From: Terrimesophilobacter bigeumensis
GTDB lineage: Bacteria; Actinomycetota; Actinomycetes; Actinomycetales; Microbacteriaceae
Length of the DNA: 64,000 nt
Assembly (NCBI RefSeq): GCF_039537265.1
Contig: NZ_BAABAE010000003.1
Span: 1,426,001 to 1,490,000, forward strand
Direction: 5' to 3'
How positions within the stretch are numbered: the first letter of the stretch is position 1; every line of letters begins with the position of its first letter. The translations under genes and the position numbers were made by a program. Shown here piece after piece: positions 26,689 to 36,471 of the stretch. The notes beneath the pieces are model-generated. The model was not told where the DNA came from. It saw only the letters and a program-made list of their open reading frames with translations, and ran no database searches.

Positions 26689-27631
26689 AGACTTCTACCG
26701 GATGCACCATCACTGTAGCACCTTTGAAGTCGACGGCCAGCATGAGCGCCTGCCAGGTCGAGGCCGAATTCTGCTCCACGAGTTCGGCGGCCCTCAGACG
26801 CTGGCTCGGGTCACTGCCGAGCACGAGCACGGAAGGACCGGCACCGGAGACGACCGCGGCGAGGCCGTGAGAGCGCAGCATCCGGATGAGATCATCGGTC
26901 TCGCGCATGGCACTCGCACGGTAACTCTGGTGCAGCCGATCCTCGGTGGCCGCGAGCAGGAGCTCCGGGCTCTGCACGAGCGCGGCCACGAGGAGCGCAC
27001 TGCGCGACACGTTGAAGATCGCATCCTCGTGCGGGACGGATGCCGGCTGCAGGCTGCGGGCGAGTGCGGTCGACATCGCCGCCTCTGGCACGAACACGAC
27101 GGCGGAGACGCCACGGTGCGCGATGAGCTTCTTGTGCTTCGGGCCGTCCTCGGCGACCCAGGCGATCGTGAGCCCGCCGAAGAGAGCGGGCGCCACGTTG
27201 TCCGGATGTCCCTCCAGGTCGGTCGCGAGCTCCAGCAGGGTGACCGCATCGAATTCGACGATCCCGTCGAGCAGTCCCCTCGCGGCCATGATCCCGGAGA
27301 CGATCGCAGCGCCGGACGAGCCCAGCCCCCTGCTGTGCGGGATGGCGTTACGGGCGACCATCTCGAGCCCCGGCATTGGGACACCGGCCTTCTCGAAGAC
27401 GTACGCGATCGAGCGGGCGACGAGATTCGACTCGTCGGTCGGCACCTCCCCCTCCCCAACACCGATGACCGTGACGTGCACGCCGGGCTCGGCGCGCACC
27501 GAGACCTCGAGCTCGTCGTAGAGCGAGAGCGCGAGCCCGAGCGTGTCGAACCCCGGGCCCAGGTTCGCGGTCGTCGCCGGCACCTTGACCGAGACGGCGG
27601 TGCCCACCGGGATGGTCGGGGTCGCGGTCAT
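26681..27631 (-). CDS. thrB: homoserine kinase
   Basis: 316 residues, GHMP kinase fold: VKVPATTANLGPGFDTLGLAL at the N-terminus (about residues 14-34), the ATP loop HSRGLGSSGAAIVSG near residue 103, and the C-terminal VSGAGPSVLVL motif. Phosphorylates L-homoserine for threonine synthesis. ATG at 27631 overlaps the thrC stop by 4 bp (ATGA). End lies in a 14-bp direct repeat. Confidence 0.97.
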   Translation of the reverse strand: MTATPTIPVGTAVSVKVPATTANLGPGFDTLGLALSLYDELEVSVRAEPGVHVTVIGVGEGEVPTDESNLVARSIAYVFEKAGVPMPGLEMVARNAIPHSRGLGSSGAAIVSGIMAARGLLDGIVEFDAVTLLELATDLEGHPDNVAPALFGGLTIAWVAEDGPKHKKLIAHRGVSAVVFVPEAAMSTALARSLQPASVPHEDAIFNVSRSALLVAALVQSPELLLAATEDRLHQSYRASAMRETDDLIRMLRSHGLAAVVSGAGPSVLVLGSDPSQRLRAAELVEQNSASTWQALMLAVDFKGATVMVHPVEVSD

Positions 27632-28731
27632 CCGCGTTTCTCCTGCGCAGCCAGCCCCAGCAGCCCGGCGATCTCGTCGGTGTCGACCGGCACGACCGTG
27701 GGCGCGACCTCGGAGCCGTCCGGCTGCCGCACCGCCCACTGCGGGTCCTTGAGCCCGTGACCGGTGACCGTGATGACGACGGTCGACCCCTTCGGGATCT
27801 CCCCGGCATCCGAGCGCTCGAGCAATCCTGCGACACCGATTGCCGACGCGGGCTCGGCGAACACCCCGACCTCGGCCGAGAGGATGCGATGGGCCTCGAG
27901 GATGCGCGCATCCGAGAACATGCCGAAGTACCCGTTGCTGTCCTCATGGGCGGCGAGCGCCAGCTTCCAGGATGCCGGGTTGCCGATGCGGATCGCGCTC
28001 GCGATCGTCTCCGGGTCCTTGACGACGTGGCCGCGCACGATCGGGGCGCTGCCCTCTGCCTGGAAGCCGAACATCCGGGGCAGCCTCGTCGTGGCACCGC
28101 GGGCGAGCTCCTCACGGTAGCCACGGTGGTAGGCCGTGTAGTTCCCGGCGTTGCCGAGCGGGACGAGGTGGAAGTCCGGCGCGTCGCCGAGCACCTCGAC
28201 GACCTCGAAGGCCGCCGTCTTCTGCCCCTCGATGCGGTCGTTGTTGACCGAATTGACCAGGTGCACGGGGTAACGGGCGTCGAGCTCGCGCGCGATGTCG
28301 AGGCAGTCGTCGAAGTTGCCCTCGACCTGCAGCAGCTGCGCGTTGTGGGCGATCGCCTGGCTGAGCTTGCCCAGCGCGATCTTGCCCTGCGGCACGAGCA
28401 CGGCCGCCGTGATGCCGGCCTTCGTGGCGTAGGCCGCCGCCGAGGCGGAGGTGTTGCCGGTCGAGGCGCAAATGACGACCTTCGCGCCGTGCTCGACGGC
28501 CTTGGAGACCGCCATCGTCATGCCGCGGTCCTTGAAGGAACCGGTCGGGTTCATCCCCTCGAACTTGATCCACACGTTCGCGCCCGTTCGCGCGGAGAGC
28601 GTCGCCGCGTCGATGAGCGGGGTGCCGCCCTCGCCGAGCGTCACGACCGGCGTCGCCTCGCTCACATCGAGCCGGTCGGCGTACTCGCGGATGACCCCGC
28701 GCCACTGTCGGGACGTGCTCGGCTGGGACAT
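27628..28731 (-). CDS. thrC: threonine synthase
   Basis: 367 residues, PLP fold-type II. PLP Lys in NPTGSFKDRGMTMAVSK (about residue 60), phosphate loop GNTSASAAAYA, and C-terminal ITVTGHGLKDP. Converts O-phosphohomoserine to threonine. GAAGGA lies 8 nt before the ATG at 28731, so this is preferred to the GTG at 28737 that would overlap hom by 4 bp. Compact actinobacterial type without the fungal/E. coli extensions. Confidence 0.97.
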   Translation of the reverse strand: MSQPSTSRQWRGVIREYADRLDVSEATPVVTLGEGGTPLIDAATLSARTGANVWIKFEGMNPTGSFKDRGMTMAVSKAVEHGAKVVICASTGNTSASAAAYATKAGITAAVLVPQGKIALGKLSQAIAHNAQLLQVEGNFDDCLDIARELDARYPVHLVNSVNNDRIEGQKTAAFEVVEVLGDAPDFHLVPLGNAGNYTAYHRGYREELARGATTRLPRMFGFQAEGSAPIVRGHVVKDPETIASAIRIGNPASWKLALAAHEDSNGYFGMFSDARILEAHRILSAEVGVFAEPASAIGVAGLLERSDAGEIPKGSTVVITVTGHGLKDPQWAVRQPDGSEVAPTVVPVDTDEIAGLLGLAAQEKRG

Positions 28732-28733
28732 GC

Positions 28734-30050
28734 TCACAGTCCTTCAACTCTCAAGACGGATACAACGGATTCGACGACGTGGGACGCGGCCAGGGATGCG
28801 ACGGTCGCGGCAAGGGATGATTCGGACGCCTCGTGAGTGCCGATTACAAGGGTAGCGGTGGGAGCCGTGTGCTCCGGACCCGACGCGACCGACTGCACGA
28901 GGGTCTCGACCGAGACGCCGTGCTCGCGGAACAGGTCGGCGATCTCGGCGAGCACCCCCGGCTGGTCGAGCACGGCGAGGGTGATCTGGTAGCGCGTCGT
29001 GATGCTCGACATGGGCAGGATGGGCAGGCTCGCGTGCCGGGACTCCGCGATGCCCGGTCCGCCGATGACGTGGCGCCTGGCCGCCGTCACGAGGTCGCCG
29101 AGCACGGCGGACGCGGTCTCCAGCCCACCGGCCCCTGCACCGTAGAACATGAGGTCGCCGGCGGCCTCCGCCTCGATGAAGACCGCGTTCTTGCCCCCGT
29201 GCACCGCCGCGAGCGGATGGTCGGCGGGGACGAGCGCGGGATAGACGCGCGCGCTCACGCCCTCGGTGCCCTCCGCATCCGTCAGCCTCTCGCAGATCGC
29301 GAGGAGCTTGATGACGTAACCGGCCCTCGTCGCGGCCTCGACCTGCTCGAGTGTGATCGCGGCGATGCCCTCACGGTGCACCGACTCGAGCGGGACGACG
29401 GTGTGGAACGCGAGGCTCGCGAGGATCGCCGCCTTCTGCGCCGCGTCGAAACCGTCGACATCGGCGGTCGGGTCGGTCTCGGCGAACCCGAGTTCGGTGG
29501 CCGTCGCAAGTGCCTCCTCGAGCGTCGCCCCCGTCGTGTGCATGCGGTCCAGGATGAAGTTCGTCGTTCCGTTGACGATGCCGAGGATGCGTTTCACCTG
29601 GTCGCCGGCGAGGCTGTCGTGCAACGGCCGGATGATCGGGATCGCCCCGGCGACCGCCGCCTCGTAGTAGAGCTGGGCGCCCACCTGCTCCGCGGCCTCG
29701 AAGAGCTCCGGGCCGTGGGTCGCGAGGAGCGCCTTGTTGCCGGTGATGACATCCGCCCCGGAGTTCAGCGCCTGCAGGATGTGCTCGCGCGCCGGCTCGA
29801 GGCCCCCCATGAGCTCGATGACGATGTCCGAGCCCAGGATGAGCGAGTCGGCGTCGGTCGTGAGCAGCTCGCGGGGAAGGTCGGCCGTGCGCTCGGCGTC
29901 GAGGTCGCGCACCGCGATGCCGACGAGTTCGAGCCCGGCGCCGACCCGTTCGGCGAGCTCCGGGCCGTGCTCGAGGAGGAGCGCGGCGACCTGGGCGCCG
30001 ACGTTCCCCGCGCCGAGCAGCGCGACTCGCAGGTTGCGGTATTCGATCAT
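28734..30050 (-). CDS. hom: homoserine dehydrogenase
   Basis: 438 residues. N-terminal Rossmann motif LLGAGNVGAQVAALL (about residues 11-25), catalytic domain with TGNKALLA and VNGTTNFILDRM, and a C-terminal ACT domain (about residues 350-430, TLAVLDQPGVLAEIADLF) that in the family mediates feedback inhibition by threonine. Catalyses aspartate semialdehyde to homoserine, the branch point to Thr and Met. Overlaps lysA by 4 bp. Homoserine also feeds MetX at 45027. Confidence 0.97.
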   Translation of the reverse strand: MIEYRNLRVALLGAGNVGAQVAALLLEHGPELAERVGAGLELVGIAVRDLDAERTADLPRELLTTDADSLILGSDIVIELMGGLEPAREHILQALNSGADVITGNKALLATHGPELFEAAEQVGAQLYYEAAVAGAIPIIRPLHDSLAGDQVKRILGIVNGTTNFILDRMHTTGATLEEALATATELGFAETDPTADVDGFDAAQKAAILASLAFHTVVPLESVHREGIAAITLEQVEAATRAGYVIKLLAICERLTDAEGTEGVSARVYPALVPADHPLAAVHGGKNAVFIEAEAAGDLMFYGAGAGGLETASAVLGDLVTAARRHVIGGPGIAESRHASLPILPMSSITTRYQITLAVLDQPGVLAEIADLFREHGVSVETLVQSVASGPEHTAPTATLVIGTHEASESSLAATVASLAASHVVESVVSVLRVEGL

Positions 30051-31471
30051 CGGGTGGCTCCTTCGCCGCTCGCGGTGGGGTTCAGGCCGGTGTCCCTGGC
30101 GAGGAGGTCCGCCTCCGTCTCGCCGCGCACGATCACGCGCGCCGCCCCGTTGGCGACCGCCACGACGGGCGGCCTCACGAGGTAGTTGTAGTTGCTCGCG
30201 AGCGACCAGCAGTATGCGCCGGTCGCCGCGACGGCGAGCAGGTCCCCCGGTGCGACATCGCCCGGCAGGTAGTCGGCATGCACGACGATGTCGCCGCTCT
30301 CGCAGTGCTTGCCGGCGATCCGCACGAGAACGGGTTCGGCATCCGAGGCGCGACCCGCGATCCGCGTGGAGTAGTCGGCGCCGTAGAGCGCAGGACGCAC
30401 GTTGTCGCTCATCCCGCCGTCGACGCTCACATAGCGGCGGACCGCGCTCCCGAATGCGGTCGCGACCTCGACGTCCTTGATCGTGCCGACCGTGTAAAGC
30501 GTGAGGCCGGCAGGGCCGATGACCGCCCGGCCCGGCTCGATCGCGATGTTCGGGACCGCGACGCCGTTGCGCTCGGCCTCGCGGGCCACCGCCTCGGCGA
30601 GTTGCTCGGCCATGAGCTCGATGGGGGTCACCCGGTCGACCGAGGTGTAGGCGATCCCGAAGCCACCGCCGATGTTGAGCTCCGGCACGGGGCCGCCCTC
30701 AAGCAGCATGGCGTGGACGGCGAGCAGCCGCCCGATGGCCTCGACGAAGCCGCTCACGTCGAAGATCTGCGAGCCGATGTGCGAGTGCAGGCCGAGGAAC
30801 TCCAGCGATTCGAGGGAGCGGATGCGTGCCACGTGCCCGGCGACCTCGCCGAGCGGGACACCGAACTTCTGGTCCTCGCGGGCGGTCGCGAGGTACTCGT
30901 GGGTGTGGGCGTGGACGCCGGTGTTCACGCGGAGGCGCACGCGCTGGACGACCCCGTGCCGGCGGGCGGCGTCGGCGACCCGTTCGATCTCGATGGCGCT
31001 GTCGAGGACGACGGCGCCGACGCCCGCGGCGACCGCACGGTCGAGTTCATCGAGGCTCTTGTTGTTGCCGTGCAGGCCGAGGCGAGAGGGGGCGATTCCT
31101 GCGGCGAGGGCGAGGGCGAGCTCTCCTCCGCTCGCGACGTCGATCGCAAGCCCCTCCTCATCCATCCAGCGCGCGACCTCGGCCGAGAGGAACGCCTTCC
31201 CGGCGTAATAAACCGTCACCGTGGCGCCGATCGCGGCGAAGGCGGTCTCGAAGGAGGTGCGGATGCGGGCGGCACGCGCGCGGGCATCCGCCTCGTCGAG
31301 CACGTAGAGCGGCGAGCCGAACTCGGCCGTGAGCGCGGATGCCGGGACTCCGGCGACCTCGAGCTCGCCCCCGGACGCGCGCCGCGCGTTGGCGGACCAT
31401 ACGCCGTCGGCAAGCGCGTTGCTGTCGGCCGGGGCTTCGAGCCACGGCGGAGCGAGCGGGTTGGCGGTCAC
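30047..31471 (-). CDS. lysA: diaminopimelate decarboxylase
   Basis: 474 residues, PLP alanine-racemase-fold decarboxylase. PLP Lys in VYYAGKAFLSAEVARW (about residue 70), GGGFGIAY Gly loop near residue 270 and the active-site Cys in GKHCESGDIV. Makes lysine from meso-diaminopimelate. GTG start without a clear Shine-Dalgarno; first gene of the lysA-hom-thrC-thrB-rho run, 95 bp after mnmA. In many actinobacteria argS lies immediately upstream; here mnmA does. Confidence 0.97.
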   Translation of the reverse strand: MTANPLAPPWLEAPADSNALADGVWSANARRASGGELEVAGVPASALTAEFGSPLYVLDEADARARAARIRTSFETAFAAIGATVTVYYAGKAFLSAEVARWMDEEGLAIDVASGGELALALAAGIAPSRLGLHGNNKSLDELDRAVAAGVGAVVLDSAIEIERVADAARRHGVVQRVRLRVNTGVHAHTHEYLATAREDQKFGVPLGEVAGHVARIRSLESLEFLGLHSHIGSQIFDVSGFVEAIGRLLAVHAMLLEGGPVPELNIGGGFGIAYTSVDRVTPIELMAEQLAEAVAREAERNGVAVPNIAIEPGRAVIGPAGLTLYTVGTIKDVEVATAFGSAVRRYVSVDGGMSDNVRPALYGADYSTRIAGRASDAEPVLVRIAGKHCESGDIVVHADYLPGDVAPGDLLAVAATGAYCWSLASNYNYLVRPPVVAVANGAARVIVRGETEADLLARDTGLNPTASGEGATR

Positions 31472-31566
31472 AGGAGTCTCACTGGATTTCTCGGCCTCAC
31501 GGCGGTCAACGGCGAGGCGAGCGAACCCGGCTTGGTTCCTGAAGCCCCTGCAATCCTATGGCAGGC

Positions 31567-32715
31567 TCAGTGGGCCGGACCAGCATGGACGGGAACGGCG
31601 GAGACCGTCCGGTCGATCGTGAACTGTCCGAGGACGCGGGTGCCGAGGTAGATGACGCAGCTCTGGCCGGGCGCGACGCCGCTGAGCGGCGCATCCGGGA
31701 TTGCGACGAGTTCAGCAGGATCGGGCTCACCGTCGCGCAGGAAGAGCGCGGCCGGAACCGGGTCGGCATGCGCCCGGATCTGGATCTCGCAGGCGAGCGG
31801 CTCGGTCGTCTCCGGCGACATGAGGGTCTCCGGCGCGGCGCCCGCCCAACTGAACCGGGAGCCGGCGACCTCGGCGACGTCGAGCGCCTCACGCGGCCCC
31901 ACGACGACCTCATTGGTCTTCGGCCGCACCTCGAGCACGAACCGCGGCTTGCCGTCATCGGCGGGGAACCCGATGTTCAGCCCCTTGCGCTGGCCGACCG
32001 TGAAGGCCGCGGCTCCCTCGTGTGTGCCGAGCTTCGCGCCAGTGCGGTCGAGGATGTCGCCGGATTCGGCCCCGACCCGTTCGGCGAGCCAGCCGCGGGT
32101 GTCGCCATCCGGAATGAAACAGATGTCGTGGCTGTCGGGCTTGCTCGCGACCGAGAACCCGCGCTCGGCAGCCTCGGCGCGCACCTCGGCCTTGCTGGGG
32201 GTCGCGCCGAGCGGGAACATGCTGTGGGCGAGCTGCTCGGCGGTGAGCACCCCGAGCACGTAGGACTGGTCCTTGGCCCAGTCGGCGGCGCGATGCAGTT
32301 CGCGTCGACCGTCCGCACCGGTCACGATGTTCGCGTAGTGGCCGGTCGCGACGGCGTCGAACCCGAGGTCGAGCGCCTTCTCGAGGAGCGCGGCGAACTT
32401 GATGCGCTCGTTGCAGCGCAGGCACGGGTTGGGGGTGCGGCCGGCCGAGTACTCGGCCACGAAATCGTCGACGACGTCGAGCTTGAAGCGCTCGGAGAAA
32501 TCCCAGACGTAGTACGGGATGCCGATGAGGTTCGCGGCGCGCTGGGCGTCCATCGAGTCCTCGATCGTGCAGCAGCCGCGACTGCCGGTGCGCAGAGTGC
32601 CCGGCATCCGGCTGAGGGCGAGATGCACCCCGACCACCTCATGGCCGGCGTCGACGGCGCGCGCCGCCGCGACGGCGGAGTCGACTCCGCCGCTCATCGC
32701 CGCCAGGACCTTCAT
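31567..32715 (-). CDS. mnmA: tRNA-specific 2-thiouridylase
   Basis: 382 residues. Makes s2U34 in tRNAs for Lys, Glu and Gln using ATP and persulfide sulfur. PP-loop LAAMSGGVDSAVAAAR at the N-terminus, catalytic Cys in PNPCLRCNERIKF (about residue 100) and the second Cys in SHDICFIPDGD (about residue 198). The ATG overlaps the stop of the cysteine desulfurase by 4 bp, so sulfur donor and acceptor enzymes are translationally coupled. Confidence 0.97.
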   Translation of the reverse strand: MKVLAAMSGGVDSAVAAARAVDAGHEVVGVHLALSRMPGTLRTGSRGCCTIEDSMDAQRAANLIGIPYYVWDFSERFKLDVVDDFVAEYSAGRTPNPCLRCNERIKFAALLEKALDLGFDAVATGHYANIVTGADGRRELHRAADWAKDQSYVLGVLTAEQLAHSMFPLGATPSKAEVRAEAAERGFSVASKPDSHDICFIPDGDTRGWLAERVGAESGDILDRTGAKLGTHEGAAAFTVGQRKGLNIGFPADDGKPRFVLEVRPKTNEVVVGPREALDVAEVAGSRFSWAGAAPETLMSPETTEPLACEIQIRAHADPVPAALFLRDGEPDPAELVAIPDAPLSGVAPGQSCVIYLGTRVLGQFTIDRTVSAVPVHAGPAH

Positions 32716-33878
32716 CGTTCCAGTGTAGGCACGCGCGCAGAGTACCCCGCCCGAAGCGCCCTCTCGTGGGCCGCCGGAAGCGCGGCGAGCAGCATGTCGA
32801 CGTCGGCCGGTGTCGAGGTGTGCCCGAGGGTGAACCGGAGCGCACCGCGCGCCTCCTGTTCATCGAGCCCCATGCCGAGCAGCACGTGGCTCGCCTCGGG
32901 GATCCCGGCCTGGCAGGCCGAGCCGGTGCTCACCGAGACGCCCGCCGCATCCAGCAGATAGAGCAGCGAATCGCCCTCGCAGCCCGGGAAGGTGAAGTGC
33001 GCGTTGTTGTCGAGACGATCGACCGGATCCCCGCGCAGGATCGCGGACGGCACGGCCTCGCGGACCCCGCCGATGAGCCGATCGCGCAGCCCCGCCAGTT
33101 CGGCGACCGGATGCGCGGCGGCGACCGCGAAGGCATGCGCGGCCGGAGCATCCTGGGTTCCCGACCGGACCTGACGCTGTTGGCCACCGCCGTGGATGAG
33201 CGGAACGACGCTCGCCCGCCGCGAGAGCGCGAGGGCGCCCATCCCGAGCGGACCACCGATCTTGTGCGCCGAGACCGAGAGCGCGGTGAGCCCCGACGCG
33301 GCGAAGTCGATAGGCACATGGCGCCAGGCGGCCACGGCATCCGCATGCACGGGAATGCCGTAACGCGCCGCGATGGCGACGAGCTCGGCGACGGGCTGGA
33401 TCGTCCCCACCTCGTTGTTCGCCCACAGGACCGTGAGCAGCGCCACGTCGTCATGCTCCGCGAGCGCCGCCTCCACCGCTTCGGGGCGAATGCGTCCGAG
33501 ATCGTCGATCGGAAGCCACTCGAGGATCGCACCCTCACGCTTCTCAAGCCACTCGACCGTGTCGATCGTCGCGTGGTGCTCCCCCCGGGGAACGAGGATG
33601 CGCCGGCGATGGGCGTCCCGGCCGGTCGCCGCCCAGTACAGTCCCTTGATCGCAAGGTTGACCGACTCTGTTCCGCCCGAGGTGAAGACGACCTCGATGG
33701 GGTCGCAGCCGAGACTCGTCGCGATCCCCTCCCTGGCCTCCTCGAGCATCCGCCTGGCGTTCTGGCCGTCGCTGTGGATCGAGGACGGGTTACCGACGAG
33801 CCCGAGCGCGTCGATCCAGGCCTCCCGCGCGGCCGCCAGCATCGGCGTCGTCGCCGCATGGTCGAGGTAGACCGCCAT
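32712..33878 (-). CDS. cysteine desulfurase (IscS/NifS family)
   Basis: 388 residues from the ATG at 33878 (MAVYLDHAATTPML), with GGAGGGAG at ideal distance; an upstream extension to 33923 is unsupported. PLP Lys in SVSAHKIGGPLGMGAL (about residue 210) and the persulfide Cys in SVSTGSACQAGIPEASHVL (about residue 330). It mobilises sulfur from cysteine to MnmA (adjacent, 4-bp overlap) and possibly Fe-S assembly; no isc/suf scaffold gene is beside it, so tRNA thiolation is the likeliest dedicated role. Confidence 0.95.
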   Translation of the reverse strand: MAVYLDHAATTPMLAAAREAWIDALGLVGNPSSIHSDGQNARRMLEEAREGIATSLGCDPIEVVFTSGGTESVNLAIKGLYWAATGRDAHRRRILVPRGEHHATIDTVEWLEKREGAILEWLPIDDLGRIRPEAVEAALAEHDDVALLTVLWANNEVGTIQPVAELVAIAARYGIPVHADAVAAWRHVPIDFAASGLTALSVSAHKIGGPLGMGALALSRRASVVPLIHGGGQQRQVRSGTQDAPAAHAFAVAAAHPVAELAGLRDRLIGGVREAVPSAILRGDPVDRLDNNAHFTFPGCEGDSLLYLLDAAGVSVSTGSACQAGIPEASHVLLGMGLDEQEARGALRFTLGHTSTPADVDMLLAALPAAHERALRAGYSARVPTLER

Positions 33879-33924
33879 GCCACTCCCTCCGCGCCCGTCG
33901 CGGGAAGCGCCTCCCGCACTCAAT

Positions 33925-33930
33925 TACTCT
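33925..33930 (+). promoter_or_regulatory. -10 hexamer of glgX (leaderless)
   Basis: TACTCT is 6 nt upstream of the glgX ATG (33937), separated by AGGACG. No Shine-Dalgarno at normal spacing occurs, consistent with transcription beginning at the start codon. Confidence 0.5.
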
Positions 33931-33936
33931 AGGACG

Positions 33937-36027
33937 ATGCCCACCGCAGATCCCCGGCAGTCGCCCGATGGGCTGCACGACGGGCTGCACGACCTCGGTG
34001 TGACGCTGACCCCGGATGGCGGCACGATCCGGGTCTACTCGGCGAGTGCGCGCGCCCTGGAGCTGTGCCTGTTCTCCCCCAGGGATCCGACCTGGGTCGT
34101 CTCGACCGTCCCGCTCACGAAGGACGAGGCGAACGTCTGGTCCGCGACGAGCGACGCGCTCCGGGGCGGCGCGACCTACTCGCTGCGCGCGAACGGGCCG
34201 CGCGATTCGGCAACACCCTCCGGCAGCCGCTTCGACCCGACCCTGCACCTCCTCGATCCCTACGCTCGCGGGCTCGTGCGCACCCCCGCAGGCGACTGGC
34301 GCTCGAGCGTCGTGGACGACCACTTCGACTGGGGAGGGGTCGAGAAGCCGGCGACCCCGCTCGACCACACGGTCATCTATGAGGCGCATGCGAAGGGCAT
34401 GACCAAGCTCAATCCGGCAGTCCCTGAACGGTTGCGCGGCAGCTACGCGGGCCTCGCCCACGAGTCGACGATCGGCTACCTGAAGGACCTCGGGGTCACG
34501 GCCGTCGAGTTGCTGCCCGTCCATCAGTTCGTCACCGAGCAGCGGCTCAAGACGATGGGCCTCAGCAACTACTGGGGTTACAACAGCCTCTCCTTCTTCG
34601 CCCCGCACGCCGCCTGGGCCTCGCCGCGCGCACAGAAGGGCGGGCCGGCGCTCATCCTGCGCGAGTTCAAGGGAATGGTGCGGCTGCTGCACGAGGCCGG
34701 CATCGAGGTCATCCTCGATGTCGTCTACAACCACACCTCCGAGGAGGGCCCCGGCGGGCCGACGACGAGCCTGCGCGGCCTGGACGACTCCACCTACTAC
34801 CGGCAGGACGCCCACGGCGACTACGTCGACACGACCGGATGCGGCAACTCGCTCGACACCTCGAAGTCCGCCTCCCAGCGGCTCGTTCTCGACTCGCTGC
34901 GGTACTGGGCGAACGAGGTGCAGGTCGACGGGTTCCGCTTCGACCTGGCCGCCACGCTCGCGCGCGACGAGAACGACGACTTCGACCCCGAGCATCCGCT
35001 GCTCACCGCGATCCGGGACGACCCCGCTCTCGCCGGCACCAAGCTCATCGCCGAACCATGGGATGTCGGGCCGGACGGCTGGCAGACCGGCCGGTTCCCG
35101 AACGGCTGGCTCGAGTGGAACGACCGCTACCGCGACCGCGTGCGGCAGTTCTGGTTGAGCGACGTCTCGGCGGTGCGATCCACGGGCACCGCGCCGATCG
35201 GCATCGGCGGGTTCGCGACGAGACTCTCCGGCTCCTCCGACCTGTTCTCCGGCGAGCGCGGTCCGATCGCCTCGGTGAACTTCGTCACCGCCCACGACGG
35301 CTTCACCGCCTGGGACCTCGTCTCCTACAACCAGAAGCACAACCTCGGCAACGGCGAGGACAACCGGGATGGAACCGACAACAACCACTCCTTCAACCAC
35401 GGCATCGAGGGGCGGACCGACGACGCGACTATTCTGACGACCCGTCGGAAGGCGCTGCGAAACCTCCTGGCGACACTCCTGCTCTCGGCGGGTACCCCGA
35501 TGCTCACGGCGGGAGACGAGATCGGCCGCAGTCAGCGCGGCAACAACAACGCCTACTGCCACGACGACGAGCTCAGTTGGCTCCCCTGGGAGCGCGAGGA
35601 GTGGCAGGAGGATCTCTACGCGATCGCCCGCGCCGGCATCCGCTTCCGGCTCGACAACCCGGCAATGCGTCCACGCGATTTCGGGGTGTGGGGCGAGACG
35701 CTCGAGACTGCGACCCAGATGGACTGGTTCAACTCGGCAGGGGTCTCCATGTCGATCGAGGACTGGGACTCGCCTGCCGAGCGAACCCTGCAGTACCTCG
35801 CAGCCGCAACCCACGAGGTCGACGGGTTCAACCGCATTCTGCTCGTGGTGCACGGACTCGAGGCCGAGGAGAAGGTGGTGCTCCCCGCGCACGCCGGCGT
35901 GACTTCCTACACCCTCCTGTTCGACAGTGCCTTCGACTGGATCGAGCAGAGCGAGCACGCGCCGGGGTCGACGATCGCGATGTCACCGACCTCGATGAAA
36001 CTGTTTCGGGCGCACCACAGCTCCTAG
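33937..36027 (+). CDS. glgX: glycogen debranching enzyme
   Basis: 696 residues, GH13 isoamylase-type. N-terminal CBM48 (about residues 1-130) then the catalytic barrel with VIYEAHAKGMTKL, QVDGFRFDLAATL (nucleophile Asp, about residue 333), LIAEPWDVG (acid Glu, about 370) and TAHDGFTAWDLVSYN (third Asp). It hydrolyses alpha-1,6 branches of limit-dextrin glycogen. Start chosen at ATG 33937 with TACTCT 6 nt upstream; a 20-residue upstream extension is unsupported. Tail overlaps a convergent VOC gene by 4 bp (CTAG). Confidence 0.95.
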   Translation: MPTADPRQSPDGLHDGLHDLGVTLTPDGGTIRVYSASARALELCLFSPRDPTWVVSTVPLTKDEANVWSATSDALRGGATYSLRANGPRDSATPSGSRFDPTLHLLDPYARGLVRTPAGDWRSSVVDDHFDWGGVEKPATPLDHTVIYEAHAKGMTKLNPAVPERLRGSYAGLAHESTIGYLKDLGVTAVELLPVHQFVTEQRLKTMGLSNYWGYNSLSFFAPHAAWASPRAQKGGPALILREFKGMVRLLHEAGIEVILDVVYNHTSEEGPGGPTTSLRGLDDSTYYRQDAHGDYVDTTGCGNSLDTSKSASQRLVLDSLRYWANEVQVDGFRFDLAATLARDENDDFDPEHPLLTAIRDDPALAGTKLIAEPWDVGPDGWQTGRFPNGWLEWNDRYRDRVRQFWLSDVSAVRSTGTAPIGIGGFATRLSGSSDLFSGERGPIASVNFVTAHDGFTAWDLVSYNQKHNLGNGEDNRDGTDNNHSFNHGIEGRTDDATILTTRRKALRNLLATLLLSAGTPMLTAGDEIGRSQRGNNNAYCHDDELSWLPWEREEWQEDLYAIARAGIRFRLDNPAMRPRDFGVWGETLETATQMDWFNSAGVSMSIEDWDSPAERTLQYLAAATHEVDGFNRILLVVHGLEAEEKVVLPAHAGVTSYTLLFDSAFDWIEQSEHAPGSTIAMSPTSMKLFRAHHSS

Positions 36028-36452
36028 ACGGCCGCGGAGCCGCCCAGTTCCTGAAACGCCGTGATCTGCAGCCCGCCCGGGGCCTCCAGCCGCGCGTTGA
36101 GCGAGTTCCACGGCGTCCTGGTCGGCGGCGCGAGAACCTCGGCGCCTGCAGCGGCGAGGCGTGCGGTCGTTGCGTCGGCATCCGGGACCTCGAAGGCGAC
36201 CCGGATGCTGAGGGTCGACCGCCTCGCCACCGGGCGCCCGACTTCGACCTCGTCGATCATCCGCACCTGGGCCGGATTGGCGAGCTCGAGAGTGGCCGAC
36301 GGGATGGAGAGGATCGCGACCCTGGCTCCGCCCTCCCCCGAATAGGACTCGCTCTCCGGGAGGCCGAGTACGTCGCGGAAGAACACGAGCGCTTCCTCGT
36401 AGTCCTCCGCCTCGACCACGAGGCGCATCTGGGATACCGGTGAATCCGTCAT
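36024..36452 (-). CDS. VOC/glyoxalase-like family protein
   Basis: 142 residues, two beta-alpha-beta-beta-beta modules of the vicinal oxygen chelate superfamily: RLVVEAEDYEEALVFFRDVLGLPE (module 1) and SIRVAFEVPDADATTARLAAAGAEVL with ending EAPGGLQITAFQEL (module 2). No clear metal triad can be assigned, so it may be a lyase, dioxygenase-like or binding protein. GGAGG precedes the ATG at 36452 by 8 nt. Convergent with glgX; a long inverted repeat lies upstream. Confidence 0.8.
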   Translation of the reverse strand: MTDSPVSQMRLVVEAEDYEEALVFFRDVLGLPESESYSGEGGARVAILSIPSATLELANPAQVRMIDEVEVGRPVARRSTLSIRVAFEVPDADATTARLAAAGAEVLAPPTRTPWNSLNARLEAPGGLQITAFQELGGSAAV

Positions 36453-36471
36453 GCCCCCAGCCTCCCATAAT

